Positions 8,400 to 17,175 are shown, numbered from the stretch's first letter. The stretch: DNA of 64,000 nt from Embleya sp049739465 (GCF_049739465.1 NZ_JBMHHY010000005.1:62001-126000), one strand, 5' to 3'. A program made the numbers and translations. The notes: generated by a model from the letters alone, not told the origin.

Positions 8400-9223
8400 G
8401 CACCATTACCGTTTCGTCCCCCGCCCGATGGCGGGACCTGATCGCCGCCGAATGGATCAAGTTCCGCACGCTCCGCTCGACCCCGGTGATCCTGCTGCTC
8501 CTGATCCTGCTCGCCGGTTACGTCGCCTACCGCTCGGCCCGGGGCGCCCACGCCTCCTGGCCCGGCTACGACGCCGGTTTCCGGGAGGCGTTCGACCTGG
8601 GCCACGAGATCTGTTACCCACCTGCCTATCTCCTGCTGATGACCATCGCCGGCGTCGTCGGCGCGCAGACCGTGGTCGGGGAACATGCGAGCGGGCTGAT
8701 CCGTACGACGCTGATCGCCGTACCCGCGCGCGGCCGAGTGATGGTCGCCAAGGCCGTGGTGGTGTCCGGTGTCCTGGCCGTGGTCGGCCTGATCACGGGG
8801 GTGTGCTGCGTGGGGCTGACCCTGGCGATCTACGGGGACCGGATCACCGCGTACTCATGGGACACCCCCGGCGTCCCCCGGCTGATCGGAGCCGCGATGC
8901 TCACGTTCGCCGTGTCCGGCCTGATCGGTCTGGCCGTCGGCGCGCTCGTGCGCAACGGGCCGGCCACCGTATTCGCCCTCATGGTCACCTTCCTGGTCGT
9001 GCCGCTCGCGCTGTCGGACCAAAAGTTCCTGCACGTCGGCGAGTTCACCGCGCGGCTGAGCGACAACCTGCCATTCCCCGCGTGGGTGCAGCTGAGCCAT
9101 CTCGGCTCCGGCCGCATCGTCGGCCACCACGCCTCCACCACGCAGTCCTGGATCACCCTCCCCGCCTGGGGCCTCGCCTCGGTGGTGATCGCCGTACTGG
9201 CCGTGCGCGAGCGCGACGTCTGA
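8396..9223 (+). CDS. ABC transporter permease (ABC-2 type)
   Basis: This 275-residue membrane protein forms an exporter with the preceding ATPase. It starts with a cytoplasmic segment containing EWIKFRTLRST, typical of ABC-2 permeases beside two-component systems. Six predicted membrane segments follow, including VILLLLILLAGYVAY and the pair around VVGLITGVCCVGLTLAIYG. The substrate is unknown. The ATG overlaps the ATPase stop, so the two proteins should be made in equal amounts. Control by the adjacent kinase/regulator pair is likely from context. Confidence 0.9.
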   Translation: MSTITVSSPARWRDLIAAEWIKFRTLRSTPVILLLLILLAGYVAYRSARGAHASWPGYDAGFREAFDLGHEICYPPAYLLLMTIAGVVGAQTVVGEHASGLIRTTLIAVPARGRVMVAKAVVVSGVLAVVGLITGVCCVGLTLAIYGDRITAYSWDTPGVPRLIGAAMLTFAVSGLIGLAVGALVRNGPATVFALMVTFLVVPLALSDQKFLHVGEFTARLSDNLPFPAWVQLSHLGSGRIVGHHASTTQSWITLPAWGLASVVIAVLAVRERDV

Positions 9224-9302
9224 CACCCGTGTCGGACCGATCTGCTTCGCTCGGCGCGAACCGCGCGCGTGAGTGCGTGCGCGCCGAGACCAAGGAGACT
9301 CC

Positions 9303-9683
9303 GTGGGCACCTGGGGCAGTGGCAACTTCGAGAGCGATACCGCCGCCGAGCACCTGACCGAGATCATCGACCGCCTGGTCGGCGAGGTGGCCGAGGCAAT
9401 GGCGGGCGACCCCGTCGGGCTGGAACCGGACGACTACTGGGGCGTGGCCGTCCCCTGCAACCTGGAACTGGTGGCTGCCCTCACCGAGTCCGGCTACGTC
9501 GCCGACCGCCTCCCGTCGGCCGAGGTGATCGAAGGCTGGAAGGAAACCTTCATGGCCATCTGGGAGCGCACCATCGACGGCCTGGCCCCCAAGGAGACCT
9601 ACAAGGCCGAACGCCGAGCCACCCTGATCCACACCTTCGACCGCCTGACCCAGGCCCGAACCCGGGCCGGCGTGTCCGACTAG
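9303..9683 (+). CDS. DUF4259-type small acidic protein
   Basis: This 126-residue soluble protein begins GTWGSGNFESDTAAEHL, the hallmark of the DUF4259 family common in Streptomyces. No catalytic motif is visible and the function of the family is unknown. The GTG start is supported by AAGGAGA five bases upstream; the longer frame (MRARRDQGDS) crosses this ribosome site. It lies 79 bp after the ABC permease and may be transcribed with it. A long hairpin follows at once. Confidence 0.85.
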   Translation: MGTWGSGNFESDTAAEHLTEIIDRLVGEVAEAMAGDPVGLEPDDYWGVAVPCNLELVAALTESGYVADRLPSAEVIEGWKETFMAIWERTIDGLAPKETYKAERRATLIHTFDRLTQARTRAGVSD

Positions 9684-10005
9684 TGCCATGCCCGGCGCCG
9701 TGACGGGGTGAACGTTGCCGGGCGCGGCACTAGCCACCGCCGCGAGCCCGTGGAGTATCCGGCCAGGCAAGCGATCTGGACGATCAGAACCGGTGGTGCG
9801 TCGGCCGTCACGTACGGCTCGTCGGGTACGTACTCCCAGGCCCAGGTCACCCGGTGGCCTCGCGGGCCTCGGTGAGGACCGCGAGGATCTCGTTGCAGGC
9901 GGCGCGTCAGTTCGGGTCGTCGCGTTCCAGGCTCTGAAGGGCCTGCTCGGCCGCGTGACGGCGGGCGAGGAGATCGGGACGGCGTTCGACCTCCACCTCG
10001 CCCGC
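9680..10005 (-). pseudogene. Decayed two-gene remnant (possible toxin-antitoxin pair)
   Basis: On the minus strand, 10005 to about 9852 reads as a plausible charged peptide (VEVERRPDLLARRHAAEQ, then QSLERDDPN). It is then broken by TGA (9907-9909) and continues in the same frame as RAACNEILAVLTEAREATG before a stop. That stop overlaps a GTG (9850) that opens a second frame, VTWAWEYVPDEPYVTADAPP. This resembles the start of small RelE-like proteins of Streptomyces, but the frame loses sense after about 30 residues. The GTGA coupling of two short genes suggests a former pair. The family assignment is a weak memory-based guess. The region directly follows the PuuD-like gene. Confidence 0.4.
9681..9732. 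terminator. Hairpin terminator overlapping the DUF4259 stop codon
   Basis: The arms TAGTGCC and GCCCGGC on the left pair with GCCGGGC and GGCACTA on the right, with a two-base internal bulge and a loop of about 20 bases. It begins at the stop codon of the DUF4259 gene. Confidence 0.7.
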
Positions 10006-10008
10006 ACG

Positions 10009-10728
10009 TCAACCGGCCCGGGCGACCCGGGTGTTTCGGTTGGCCGCCTCGATCAGGGTGTCGAACAGGGACTGTTGGGTCGAGTCGGTGGTGGCCGTGT
10101 CTTCGGGGTGCCATTGGATGGCCACCCACCAGCCGGGGGCTGCGATCGGTTCGACGGCTTCGATGGTGCCGTCGGCTGCCGTGCCGGTGATGCGTAGGCC
10201 GGGGGCCAGGTGGTCGATGGCCTGGTGGTGGTAGCAGGAGACCTGTAGGTGTTCCGTGCCGGCGGCTCGGGCGGTGGTGGAGTCGGGGGTCAGGGTCACC
10301 GGGTGGACCAGGTGGCGGTGGTGGGTCGGCATGTTCTGGGTGAGGGTGCCGCCGAGCAGGACGTTGAGGACCTGGAGGCCGCGGCAGACGGCCAGGGTGG
10401 GGAGGCCGGTGGTCAGGGCGTAGTCGGCGGCGGCCAGGTCGAAGGCGTCCTGGGCGGCGTCCACGTCGTACACCTCGCCATGCACGGTCTCCGCGCCGTA
10501 GCTCCCCGGCGCCAAGTCGCCGCCGCCGGGCAGCAGTAGGCCGTCGGCCCGGGCCAACCGGGCCGCCGCGCCCGCCGGTTCGGCCGGGTGCATCATGAAC
10601 GGCTCGCCGCCCGCCGCGTACACCGCCTCGGCCAGCGCCCGTGCGGTCACCTCGGCGCCGTAGCGCAGCGCGGACGTACTGGCGGCGAAGCGGCACGGCA
10701 GCGCGATCAGGGGTCGGGTCAGGGGCAC
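10009..10728 (-). CDS. PuuD-like class I glutamine amidotransferase (gamma-glutamyl hydrolase)
   Basis: This 239-residue protein of the peptidase C26 / class I amidotransferase family resembles gamma-glutamyl-GABA hydrolase PuuD. The oxyanion segment LLLPGGGDLAPG comes first, then the nucleophile C115 in AVCRGLQVLNV, and the catalytic His/Glu pair in IQWHPED. The start is GTG with GGAGA upstream. It follows the aldehyde dehydrogenase by 40 bp on the same strand, which matches the PuuC-then-PuuD order of reactions. It would release glutamate from the oxidised gamma-glutamylated acid. The substrate is inferred from the family and the neighbours. Confidence 0.88.
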   Translation of the reverse strand: MPLTRPLIALPCRFAASTSALRYGAEVTARALAEAVYAAGGEPFMMHPAEPAGAAARLARADGLLLPGGGDLAPGSYGAETVHGEVYDVDAAQDAFDLAAADYALTTGLPTLAVCRGLQVLNVLLGGTLTQNMPTHHRHLVHPVTLTPDSTTARAAGTEHLQVSCYHHQAIDHLAPGLRITGTAADGTIEAVEPIAAPGWWVAIQWHPEDTATTDSTQQSLFDTLIEAANRNTRVARAG

Positions 10729-10768
10729 AGTGTTCTCCGGGGGGTTCGGGCGCGCGCGGCGGGCCGGT

Positions 10769-12250
10769 TCAGAGTCGGATCCAGGTGGTCTTGAGGTCGG
10801 TGTACTTGTCGAGGGCGTGCAGCGACTTGTCCCGGCCGTGGCCGGATTGTTTGACGCCGCCGAAGGGGACGTTCAGGCCGCCCTCCTCGTAGCAGTTCAC
10901 CCATACCGTGCCGGCCCGGACGGCGCGGGAGATGCGGTGTGCGGCGGACAGGTCGGTGGTCCATACGCCCGCCGCCAAGCCGTATTCGGTGGCGTTGGCC
11001 AGCTGCACCGCCTCGTCCTCGGTGTCGAAGGTCAGTACGGCAAGGACCGGGCCGAACACCTCCTCGCGGGCGAGCGGCATGTCCGGGGTGACCCGGTCGA
11101 ACACGGTCGGCTCCAGGAAGTGGCCCGGCCGGTCCAGGCGCGCCCCGCCGGTGCGCAACCGGGCGCCGGCCGCGTGCGCTCGGGCGATGTGGTCCTCGAC
11201 CCGGGCCAGGTGCGCCGCGCCGACCAGAGCGCCCATCGTGGTGTCCGGGTCCAGGGGGTCGCCGATCCGCAGCGCCCGGGCCCGTTCGACCACGGCGGCC
11301 ACCAGTTCGTCCGCGATCGAGGTGTGTACGAGCAGTCGGGACGGCGCGGTGCACATCTCGCCCTGGTTGAAGAAGATGCCCCACGCGGCGCTGGCCGCCG
11401 CAGCCGACAGATCGGCGTCGGGGAGCACGATGTGGGGTGATTTCCCGCCGAGTTCGAGCCAGACCCGCTTGAGGTTGGAGTCGGCGGCATAGCGCAGGAA
11501 GTGCCGGCCGACGGCGGTGGAGCCGGTGAAGGCCAGTACGTCGACGTCCGGGTGCAGGCCCAACGCCCGCCCGGCGGCGGGACCTTCGCCCGCGACCACG
11601 TTGAACGCCCCCGGCGGCAGCCCGGCCTCGGTGGCCAGCCGGCCCAGGCGCAACGCGGACAGCGGCGACTGCTCGGCGGGTTTGAGTACGACCGTGCAGC
11701 CGGCCGCGAGCGCCGGGGCGACCTTCCACGCGGCCATGGTGAGCGGGAAGTTCCACGGGACGACCGCGGCGACCACGCCCACCGGTTCGCGGGTGACCAG
11801 GGCGAGTGCGTCGGCGGGCGTCTGTGGCACCTCGTCGATCAGCTTGTCGGCCATCTCGCCGTACCAGCGGAACGTGGCTGCTACCGCCCGCAGTTCGATG
11901 TCGTACGCCTCGGTGATCGGCTTGCCCATCTCCAGCGCGATGGTCAGCGCCAGTTCCTCGCGGTGCGCCTCGATCGTGTCGGCGAACCGGAGCAGCGCCC
12001 GGCCGCGTTCGGCGGGCGCGAGTCGGGGCCACGGTCCGGTGTCGAAGGCCCGACGCGCGGCGGCCACCGCGACATCCACCTCCTCCTGCCCGGCCCGCGG
12101 CGCCTGGGCCAGCACCGTGCCGTCGCGCGGGGCGATTACGGGGAACGTCTCGCCGGATCCCGGGTGGTCCGCGCCGTCGATGTGATGGACCGTCACCGGG
12201 CGCAGTCGGGCCGCCCGTTCGAGCCAGTCCTGGTGGGTGAGCCGCGCCAT
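10769..12250 (-). CDS. NAD(P)-dependent aldehyde dehydrogenase (PuuC-like)
   Basis: This 493-residue aldehyde dehydrogenase has all core motifs: PWNFPLTMAAWKVAPALAAG (cofactor and substrate channel), the general-base Glu in LELGGKSPH, the catalytic C300 in NQGEMCTAPS, and EEVFGPVLAV. By eye it is closest to gamma-glutamyl-gamma-aminobutyraldehyde/betaine aldehyde dehydrogenases. The start at MARLTHQDW is chosen because the upstream 34 residues are low-complexity and cross the operator. It is the first gene of a two-gene operon with the PuuD-like hydrolase. It is divergent from a second dehydrogenase, with paired palindromes between. Confidence 0.9.
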   Translation of the reverse strand: MARLTHQDWLERAARLRPVTVHHIDGADHPGSGETFPVIAPRDGTVLAQAPRAGQEEVDVAVAAARRAFDTGPWPRLAPAERGRALLRFADTIEAHREELALTIALEMGKPITEAYDIELRAVAATFRWYGEMADKLIDEVPQTPADALALVTREPVGVVAAVVPWNFPLTMAAWKVAPALAAGCTVVLKPAEQSPLSALRLGRLATEAGLPPGAFNVVAGEGPAAGRALGLHPDVDVLAFTGSTAVGRHFLRYAADSNLKRVWLELGGKSPHIVLPDADLSAAAASAAWGIFFNQGEMCTAPSRLLVHTSIADELVAAVVERARALRIGDPLDPDTTMGALVGAAHLARVEDHIARAHAAGARLRTGGARLDRPGHFLEPTVFDRVTPDMPLAREEVFGPVLAVLTFDTEDEAVQLANATEYGLAAGVWTTDLSAAHRISRAVRAGTVWVNCYEEGGLNVPFGGVKQSGHGRDKSLHALDKYTDLKTTWIRL

Positions 12251-12339
12251 GATGCCCGCTTTCGTCGCCGGATTGTCGGGTGCCTCGCCGGGTGGATCGG
12301 GCCGCGGCGGGCGGGCCGAGGGTGCGCACCCGACGGTGT

Positions 12340-12431
12340 TGTTTGGGCTCAAACGATACAGTGGAACGGCTCGCCGTGCCGAGGGCTTGACCGGTTCGAT
12401 CGCGGCTCGGTAAATTGTTTGGGGTCAAACG
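12340..12431. promoter_or_regulatory. Two operator-like palindromes between the two aldehyde dehydrogenase genes
   Basis: Site 12340-12355 reads TGTTTG-GGCT-CAAACG and site 12416-12431 reads TGTTTG-GGGT-CAAACG. These are the two best matches to the consensus. The second lies just before the GGAGG ribosome site (12436-12440) of the rightward gene, so a bound protein would cover the transcription start region. Confidence 0.8.
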
Positions 12432-12447
12432 ACTTGGAGGGTTATCC

Positions 12448-13908
12448 ATGACCGAGGTCACCGTTGCCGGCGTCCCCGTCGACACCCGGCACTGGATCGG
12501 TGGCGAGCGCGTCGGGTCCTCGGACACCTTCACCGACGTCTCGCCCATCGACGGCGCCGTGCTCGGCGAGATCGCCCGGGCCGGCCGGGCCGAGGCCGAG
12601 GCCGCCGTCGCCGCCGCGCGACAGGCGTTCCCCGGCTGGGCCGCCACCCCACCCGCCGAGCGGGCCCGGCTGCTGCACGCCATCGCCGACGGCGTCGAGG
12701 CCCGACTCGCCGACCTGGCGATCGTCGAGACCACCGACAACGGCGCACTGCTTCGCTCGCACCTGCGCGGGGTGATGCCGCGCGTTGCGCACAACTTCCG
12801 CTTCTTCGCCGACTGGCTGACCGATCGACTGGGCCACGACGACTTCGACACCCGTGGCCACACCAACGAGGTCTCCTGGGAGCCCGCCGGGCCGTGTGTG
12901 TTGATCACCCCGTGGAACGCGCCGCTGATGCTGGCCACCTGGAAGGTGGCGCCCGCGCTCGCGGCCGGCAATACCGTCGTGCTCAAGCCCGCCGAGTGGA
13001 CCCCGCTGACCGCATCGCTCCTCGCCGACATCACCGCCGAGGCGGGACTCCCGGCCGGCGTGTTCAATGTCGTCCAGGGCTACGGCGCCGAGGTCGGCGC
13101 GGCGCTGACCGCCCACCCCGACGTGCGCCGGATCAGCTTCACCGGATCCGTACCCACCGCCCGGCACATCGGCGCCGCCGCCGCCGCCAACCTGACCCCG
13201 GTCAGCCTCGAACTGGGCGGCAAATCACCGCTGTTGGTCTTCGCCGACGCCGACCTGGAGCTGGCCGTCGAGCTGGCCGTCGAACAGTACGACAACGCCG
13301 GCCAGGTCTGCCTGGCCGGCACCCGACTGCTCGTCGACGCCTCCATCGCCGCCGAGTTCACCACCCGCTTCCTGGCCAGGGCGCGCACCCTGATCCAGGG
13401 CGACCCGCGCGAGCAGGCCACGGACCTGGGCCCCAACATCCACCCCGACCACGTCGAACGTGTCGACGGCTTCGTGCGTCGCGCCCTCGCCGACGGCGCC
13501 AAGGCGCTGCTCGGCGGCGAACGCAACACCGACCTCGGCGGCCTGTACTACCGGCCCACGCTGCTCACCGACGTCGCCCAGGACAGCGAGATCGTCCGGG
13601 AGGAGGTATTCGGCCCGGTGCTCACCCTCCAGACCTTCGGCACCGAGGCCGAGGCGATCGCACTCGCCAACGACAGCCGATTCGGGCTCGCCGCAACGCT
13701 GGTGACGGGCGATCAAGAACGCGCCCGACGGGTCGGCGAACAACTCGTGGCCGGCACCCTGTGGGTCAACTGCTTCTTCGTCCGCGACCTGCGCGCCCCG
13801 TTCGGCGGCGCCCGCCACTCCGGCATCGGCCGCGAGGGCGGCACCTGGAGCTTCGACTTCTACTGCGACGTCAAGAACACCGTGACGGCACCGAACGGAT
13901 GGCGCTGA
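12448..13908 (+). CDS. 5-carboxymethyl-2-hydroxymuconate semialdehyde dehydrogenase-like (HpcC/HpaE type)
   Basis: This is a 486-residue aldehyde dehydrogenase. The motifs are TPWNAPLMLATWKVAPALAAG, LELGGKSPL, the catalytic C288 in NAGQVCLAGTRL, EEVFGPVLTL and the C-terminal PFGGARHSGIGREGG. The ATG start has GGAGG seven bases upstream. The next two genes encode a homoprotocatechuate dioxygenase-like and a FAH-family protein, the same order of functions as in hpc/hpa operons. The likely job is therefore oxidising the ring-cleavage semialdehyde to the dicarboxylic acid. The assignment leans on this context, because the ALDH superfamily is hard to split by eye. Confidence 0.82.
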   Translation: MTEVTVAGVPVDTRHWIGGERVGSSDTFTDVSPIDGAVLGEIARAGRAEAEAAVAAARQAFPGWAATPPAERARLLHAIADGVEARLADLAIVETTDNGALLRSHLRGVMPRVAHNFRFFADWLTDRLGHDDFDTRGHTNEVSWEPAGPCVLITPWNAPLMLATWKVAPALAAGNTVVLKPAEWTPLTASLLADITAEAGLPAGVFNVVQGYGAEVGAALTAHPDVRRISFTGSVPTARHIGAAAAANLTPVSLELGGKSPLLVFADADLELAVELAVEQYDNAGQVCLAGTRLLVDASIAAEFTTRFLARARTLIQGDPREQATDLGPNIHPDHVERVDGFVRRALADGAKALLGGERNTDLGGLYYRPTLLTDVAQDSEIVREEVFGPVLTLQTFGTEAEAIALANDSRFGLAATLVTGDQERARRVGEQLVAGTLWVNCFFVRDLRAPFGGARHSGIGREGGTWSFDFYCDVKNTVTAPNGWR

Positions 13909-13910
13909 CC

Positions 13911-14849
13911 ATGGGAGAGATCGTCGGCGCCGGCATCCTGGCCCACTCGCCCACCATCATGCTGCCGCGCGAGACCCGGTACGAACTCAACGAGGGCCGG
14001 GAGATCAGCCTGGTCCCGGCCCTGGCCGAGCTGCGCACCGAGGTGTTCGAACGGCTCGACTACGACACCGTCGTGGTCTTCGACTCGCACTGGGCGACCA
14101 CCGTCGAATTCGTGATCGCCGCCCAGGCGCACCGGGCCGGCCTGTACACCTCCGAGGAACTCCCGCGCGGCATGCGGCAGATCCCCTACGCCTTCCCCGG
14201 CGACCCGGAACTCGCGCACGCCACCGCCGGGTTCGCCGCCGAACACGGCACCTGGATCACCCCGATCGAGGACCCGTTCCTGCCCATCCACTACGCCACG
14301 GTCAACCTGTGGCACCACCTCGGCGTGCCCGGCAAACGCTGGATGGGCATCGGCTGCTGCCAGACCGCGGACGTCGAGGACAACCTGCGGCTCGGCCGCG
14401 CCCTTGCCGACGGCATCGCCGCCACCGATCGTCGGGTGCTCCTGATCGCCTCCGGGGCGTTCTCGCACACCTTCTGGAACCTGCGCGAACTACGCGCGCA
14501 CGAGGCGTCCGACCCGGTCAACGTACGCACCCCGCAGGCCCGCGCGGCGGACGAACAGCGAATCGCCTGGCTGGAACGCGGGGACCACGCGAGCGTGCTC
14601 GCCGGCATGCCCGACTTCATGCGGTACAAGCCCGAGGCGCGCTTCGGGCACTACCTGATGATGCTCGGCGCGCTCGGCGAGGACCGCTGCACCGCGCCCG
14701 GCCGACTGGTCGGCGACTACGAGAACGCCACCGGCACCGGTCAGGCACACGTGTGGTTCGACCGGCCCGCCGGTGGCTGGACCGCACCCGCGCCGAGCCC
14801 GCACACCCCGGCCGGCCAAGACCCCACCACACGAGGAACCGCCGTATGA
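13911..14849 (+). CDS. Class III extradiol ring-cleavage dioxygenase (3,4-dihydroxyphenylacetate 2,3-dioxygenase-like)
   Basis: This 312-residue protein of the LigB/HpcB superfamily cleaves catechol-type rings next to the hydroxyls using non-haem Fe(II). Like enterobacterial HpcB it has an N-terminal His in GILAHSPT (H12, metal ligand), VVVFDSHW with H60, LYTSEELP, IASGAFSHTFW and ATGTGQAHVWF near the C-terminus. An in-frame ATG at 13899 overlaps the previous stop and would add four residues; 13911 is preferred by alignment with HpcB (MGK...). It is coupled by ATGA to the FAH-family gene. Substrates such as homoprotocatechuate, 2-aminophenols or related catechols are all possible. Confidence 0.85.
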   Translation: MGEIVGAGILAHSPTIMLPRETRYELNEGREISLVPALAELRTEVFERLDYDTVVVFDSHWATTVEFVIAAQAHRAGLYTSEELPRGMRQIPYAFPGDPELAHATAGFAAEHGTWITPIEDPFLPIHYATVNLWHHLGVPGKRWMGIGCCQTADVEDNLRLGRALADGIAATDRRVLLIASGAFSHTFWNLRELRAHEASDPVNVRTPQARAADEQRIAWLERGDHASVLAGMPDFMRYKPEARFGHYLMMLGALGEDRCTAPGRLVGDYENATGTGQAHVWFDRPAGGWTAPAPSPHTPAGQDPTTRGTAV

Positions 14850-15697
14850 GCATTGCCGAATACCGCCGCATCCTGCTGGCCGGCGCGGTCGTCGAGGTCG
14901 TCCGCGACGGGGACGAACTGATCGCCGCCGACGGCCGCCGGATCAAGACCGCCGAGGCACGGCACCTGCCGCCGGTCGAACCCGGCAAGATCATCGCGGT
15001 ACATCTCAACCACCGCAGCCGGGTCGAGGAGTTCGGCACCTCGCTGCCGCCCGCGCCGACCTACTTCCACAAGCCGACCTCGGCGCTGAACTCCCACGGC
15101 GGCGCGGTCGTGCGCCCGGCCGGGTGCAAATACCTCAACTACGAGGGCGAGATCGCCATCGTGATCGGCCGCACCTGCCGCAATATCGCCCCCGCCGACG
15201 CGGGCGCGTACATCCGCGGCTACACCGTCGCCAACGACTACGGCCTGCACGACTTCCGGGACACCGATGCCGGTTCGATGTTGCGGGTCAAGGGCTCCGA
15301 CACGCTGTGCCCGCTCGGCCCGGGCCTGGTCGAGGGCTGGGACTTCCGCGGCAAGGCGCTGCGCACCTACGTCAACGGCGCGGTGGTACAGGAGGGTTCG
15401 ACCGACGAGATGGAGTGGGACATGCACTACCTCGTCGCCGACATCGCCCGCACCATCACGCTGAACCCCGGCGACGTACTGCTGTCCGGCACACCCGCCG
15501 GGTCGCGTCCGGTCGAGCCGGGCGACGTCGTCGAGGTCGAGGCGGAGGGGCTCGGCCGGCTGGTCAACCACATCGTCACCGGCCCGACCCCGATCCGCGA
15601 CGACTGCGGCGCGCAGCCCACCGAGTCCGAGGAGGTGCGCTCCACGGCGCTCGGCGGCGACTGGGAGCTGCGGGGCATCCGGGCCCCGCGGCGCTGA
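14846..15697 (+). CDS. Fumarylacetoacetate hydrolase-family protein (HpcE-like decarboxylase/isomerase)
   Basis: This 283-residue FAH-fold enzyme has metal-binding acidic residues in YLNYEGEIAIVIG and NDYGLHDFRDTD, followed by KGSDTLCPLGPG and the C-terminal LLSGTPAGSRPVEPGDVVEVE. These are typical of 2-hydroxyhepta-2,4-diene-1,7-dioate isomerase / 5-oxopent-3-ene-1,2,5-tricarboxylate decarboxylase (HpcE). It acts after ring cleavage and semialdehyde oxidation. Its ATG overlaps the dioxygenase stop codon. No separate HpcD isomerase, HpcG hydratase or HpcH aldolase gene is in the window, so those steps are either done by this protein or encoded elsewhere. Confidence 0.85.
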   Translation: MSIAEYRRILLAGAVVEVVRDGDELIAADGRRIKTAEARHLPPVEPGKIIAVHLNHRSRVEEFGTSLPPAPTYFHKPTSALNSHGGAVVRPAGCKYLNYEGEIAIVIGRTCRNIAPADAGAYIRGYTVANDYGLHDFRDTDAGSMLRVKGSDTLCPLGPGLVEGWDFRGKALRTYVNGAVVQEGSTDEMEWDMHYLVADIARTITLNPGDVLLSGTPAGSRPVEPGDVVEVEAEGLGRLVNHIVTGPTPIRDDCGAQPTESEEVRSTALGGDWELRGIRAPRR

Positions 15698-15795
15698 CGT
15701 CCGGCCCCGCGCACCTCCCGTTTTCCCGGGTGCCCGACCTCCCGCCTGCCCGACCTCCCGTCTTCCCGAACTCCCGATCAGAAAGGACCCGCACC

Positions 15796-15984
15796 GTGAA
15801 GGTCGTCGTCGACATGGACCGCTGCCAGGACCACGGGCAGTGTGTGTTCTCCGCACCCGAGGTCTTCCGGATCAACCCCGCCGGCCGGCTGGAATTCGTC
15901 GACGACCCGGACGACGCGCTGCGCGACGCCGTCGAGGAGGCCGCCGACGTATGCCCGCTCCAGGCCATCACGATCGAGGACTGA
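15796..15984 (+). CDS. [3Fe-4S] ferredoxin
   Basis: This is a 62-residue ferredoxin. C10 and C16 sit in CQDHGQC and C53 in VCPLQAI. The position that holds the fourth cysteine in [4Fe-4S] proteins is occupied by His, which fits a single [3Fe-4S] cluster of the kind that serves actinobacterial P450s. The GTG start has GAAAGGA upstream. It is followed three bases later by the reductase gene. Its most likely partner is the P450 at the left edge of the window, in the same putative regulon. Confidence 0.92.
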   Translation: MKVVVDMDRCQDHGQCVFSAPEVFRINPAGRLEFVDDPDDALRDAVEEAADVCPLQAITIED

Positions 15985-15987
15985 GCG

Positions 15988-17175
15988 ATGACCGATGCCG
16001 AACGGGTCGTCGTGGTGGGCGCGTCGATGGGCGGCCTGCGCGCCGCCGAACAATTGCGCGCGGCGGGCTGGACCGGCGCGATCACCGTGGTCGGCGACGA
16101 GCCGCACATGCCGTACAACCGGCCGCCGCTGTCCAAGGACGTGCTGGCCGGCGAGGTGTCGCACGCCGCGGTCGCCTTCCGCCTGCGGGCGAGCTGCGCG
16201 GACGTCGACTGGCGGCTCGGCGAGGCGGCCGTCGGGGCCGACCTGGCCGGCCGTCGAGTCCGGCTCGCGGGCGGCGAATCGTTGTCCTACGCCGGACTGG
16301 TGGTGGCCACCGGGCTGCGCCCGCGACGGCTGAACCGCCCCGGGCCGAGCGCCGGGCGGCATGTCGTCCGCACCCTCGACGACGCACACGGACTGCGGGC
16401 CGTCCTGGGGCCCGGGCGACGCGTCGTGGTCGTCGGCGCGGGCTTCATCGGCTGCGAGGTGGCCGCGACGGCCCGCTCACTGGGTGCGGAGGTCACCGTG
16501 GTGGCGCCCGAGCCGGAACCGATGTACCGGCCACTGGGCGCCGACCTCGGCGCGGCGCTGCGCCGGCGGCACCTGGCCCGGGGTGTGTGCTTCGAACTCG
16601 GCCACACCGTCGACCACTTGACGGGGGAGGAGCGGGTCACCGGGGTGGTCCTGGACGACGGCCGAACGTTGCCGGCGGACGCCGTGGTGGAGGCGGTCGG
16701 CTCGATCCCGAACACCGAATGGCTGGCCGGGAACGGCCTCGACCTCGGCGACGGGGTGCGCTGCGACGAACTGCTGCGGGTCGAATCGTGGCCCGACGTG
16801 GTCGCGGTGGGCGATGTGGCCCGGTTCGTCAACCCGCGCTACGACGACGTGCCGCGCCGGGTCGAGCACTGGAGTATCCCGACGGACAGCGCGAAGCACG
16901 CCGCGCGTACGCTCGCCGCCCACCTCGCCGGCACGGACTGCGTCGCACCCGCATTCGCGCCGCTGCCCACGTTCTGGTCGGACCAGTACGACGAACGCCT
17001 CCAGTCCTACGGCGCACCGGGCCTGGGCGGCGCGGACATCCGGCTCCTGGAGGGCGACTGGGACGGGGACTGCGCGGTCGGCTACCACCACGCCGGCACC
17101 CTGGTCGGCGTGGTGGCCCTCGGCGGGAAGGCGATCGCACTGGCCACGAAGTACCGCCGGGAACTGGTGGGTTGA
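15988..17175 (+). CDS. FAD-dependent ferredoxin reductase
   Basis: This is a 395-residue NAD(P)H:ferredoxin reductase of the putidaredoxin-reductase type. FAD binding is shown by VVVGASMGGLRAAEQLR at residues 8-24, then YNRPPLSK, VVATGLRPR, a second Rossmann motif VVVVGAGFIGCEVA for NAD(P)H, and the C-terminal FAD contact DVVAVGDVARF. It would pass electrons to the adjacent ferredoxin and so to a P450. It closes a run of five rightward genes that starts at the HpcC-like gene, with gaps of 0-98 bp. Confidence 0.92.
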   Translation: MTDAERVVVVGASMGGLRAAEQLRAAGWTGAITVVGDEPHMPYNRPPLSKDVLAGEVSHAAVAFRLRASCADVDWRLGEAAVGADLAGRRVRLAGGESLSYAGLVVATGLRPRRLNRPGPSAGRHVVRTLDDAHGLRAVLGPGRRVVVVGAGFIGCEVAATARSLGAEVTVVAPEPEPMYRPLGADLGAALRRRHLARGVCFELGHTVDHLTGEERVTGVVLDDGRTLPADAVVEAVGSIPNTEWLAGNGLDLGDGVRCDELLRVESWPDVVAVGDVARFVNPRYDDVPRRVEHWSIPTDSAKHAARTLAAHLAGTDCVAPAFAPLPTFWSDQYDERLQSYGAPGLGGADIRLLEGDWDGDCAVGYHHAGTLVGVVALGGKAIALATKYRRELVG

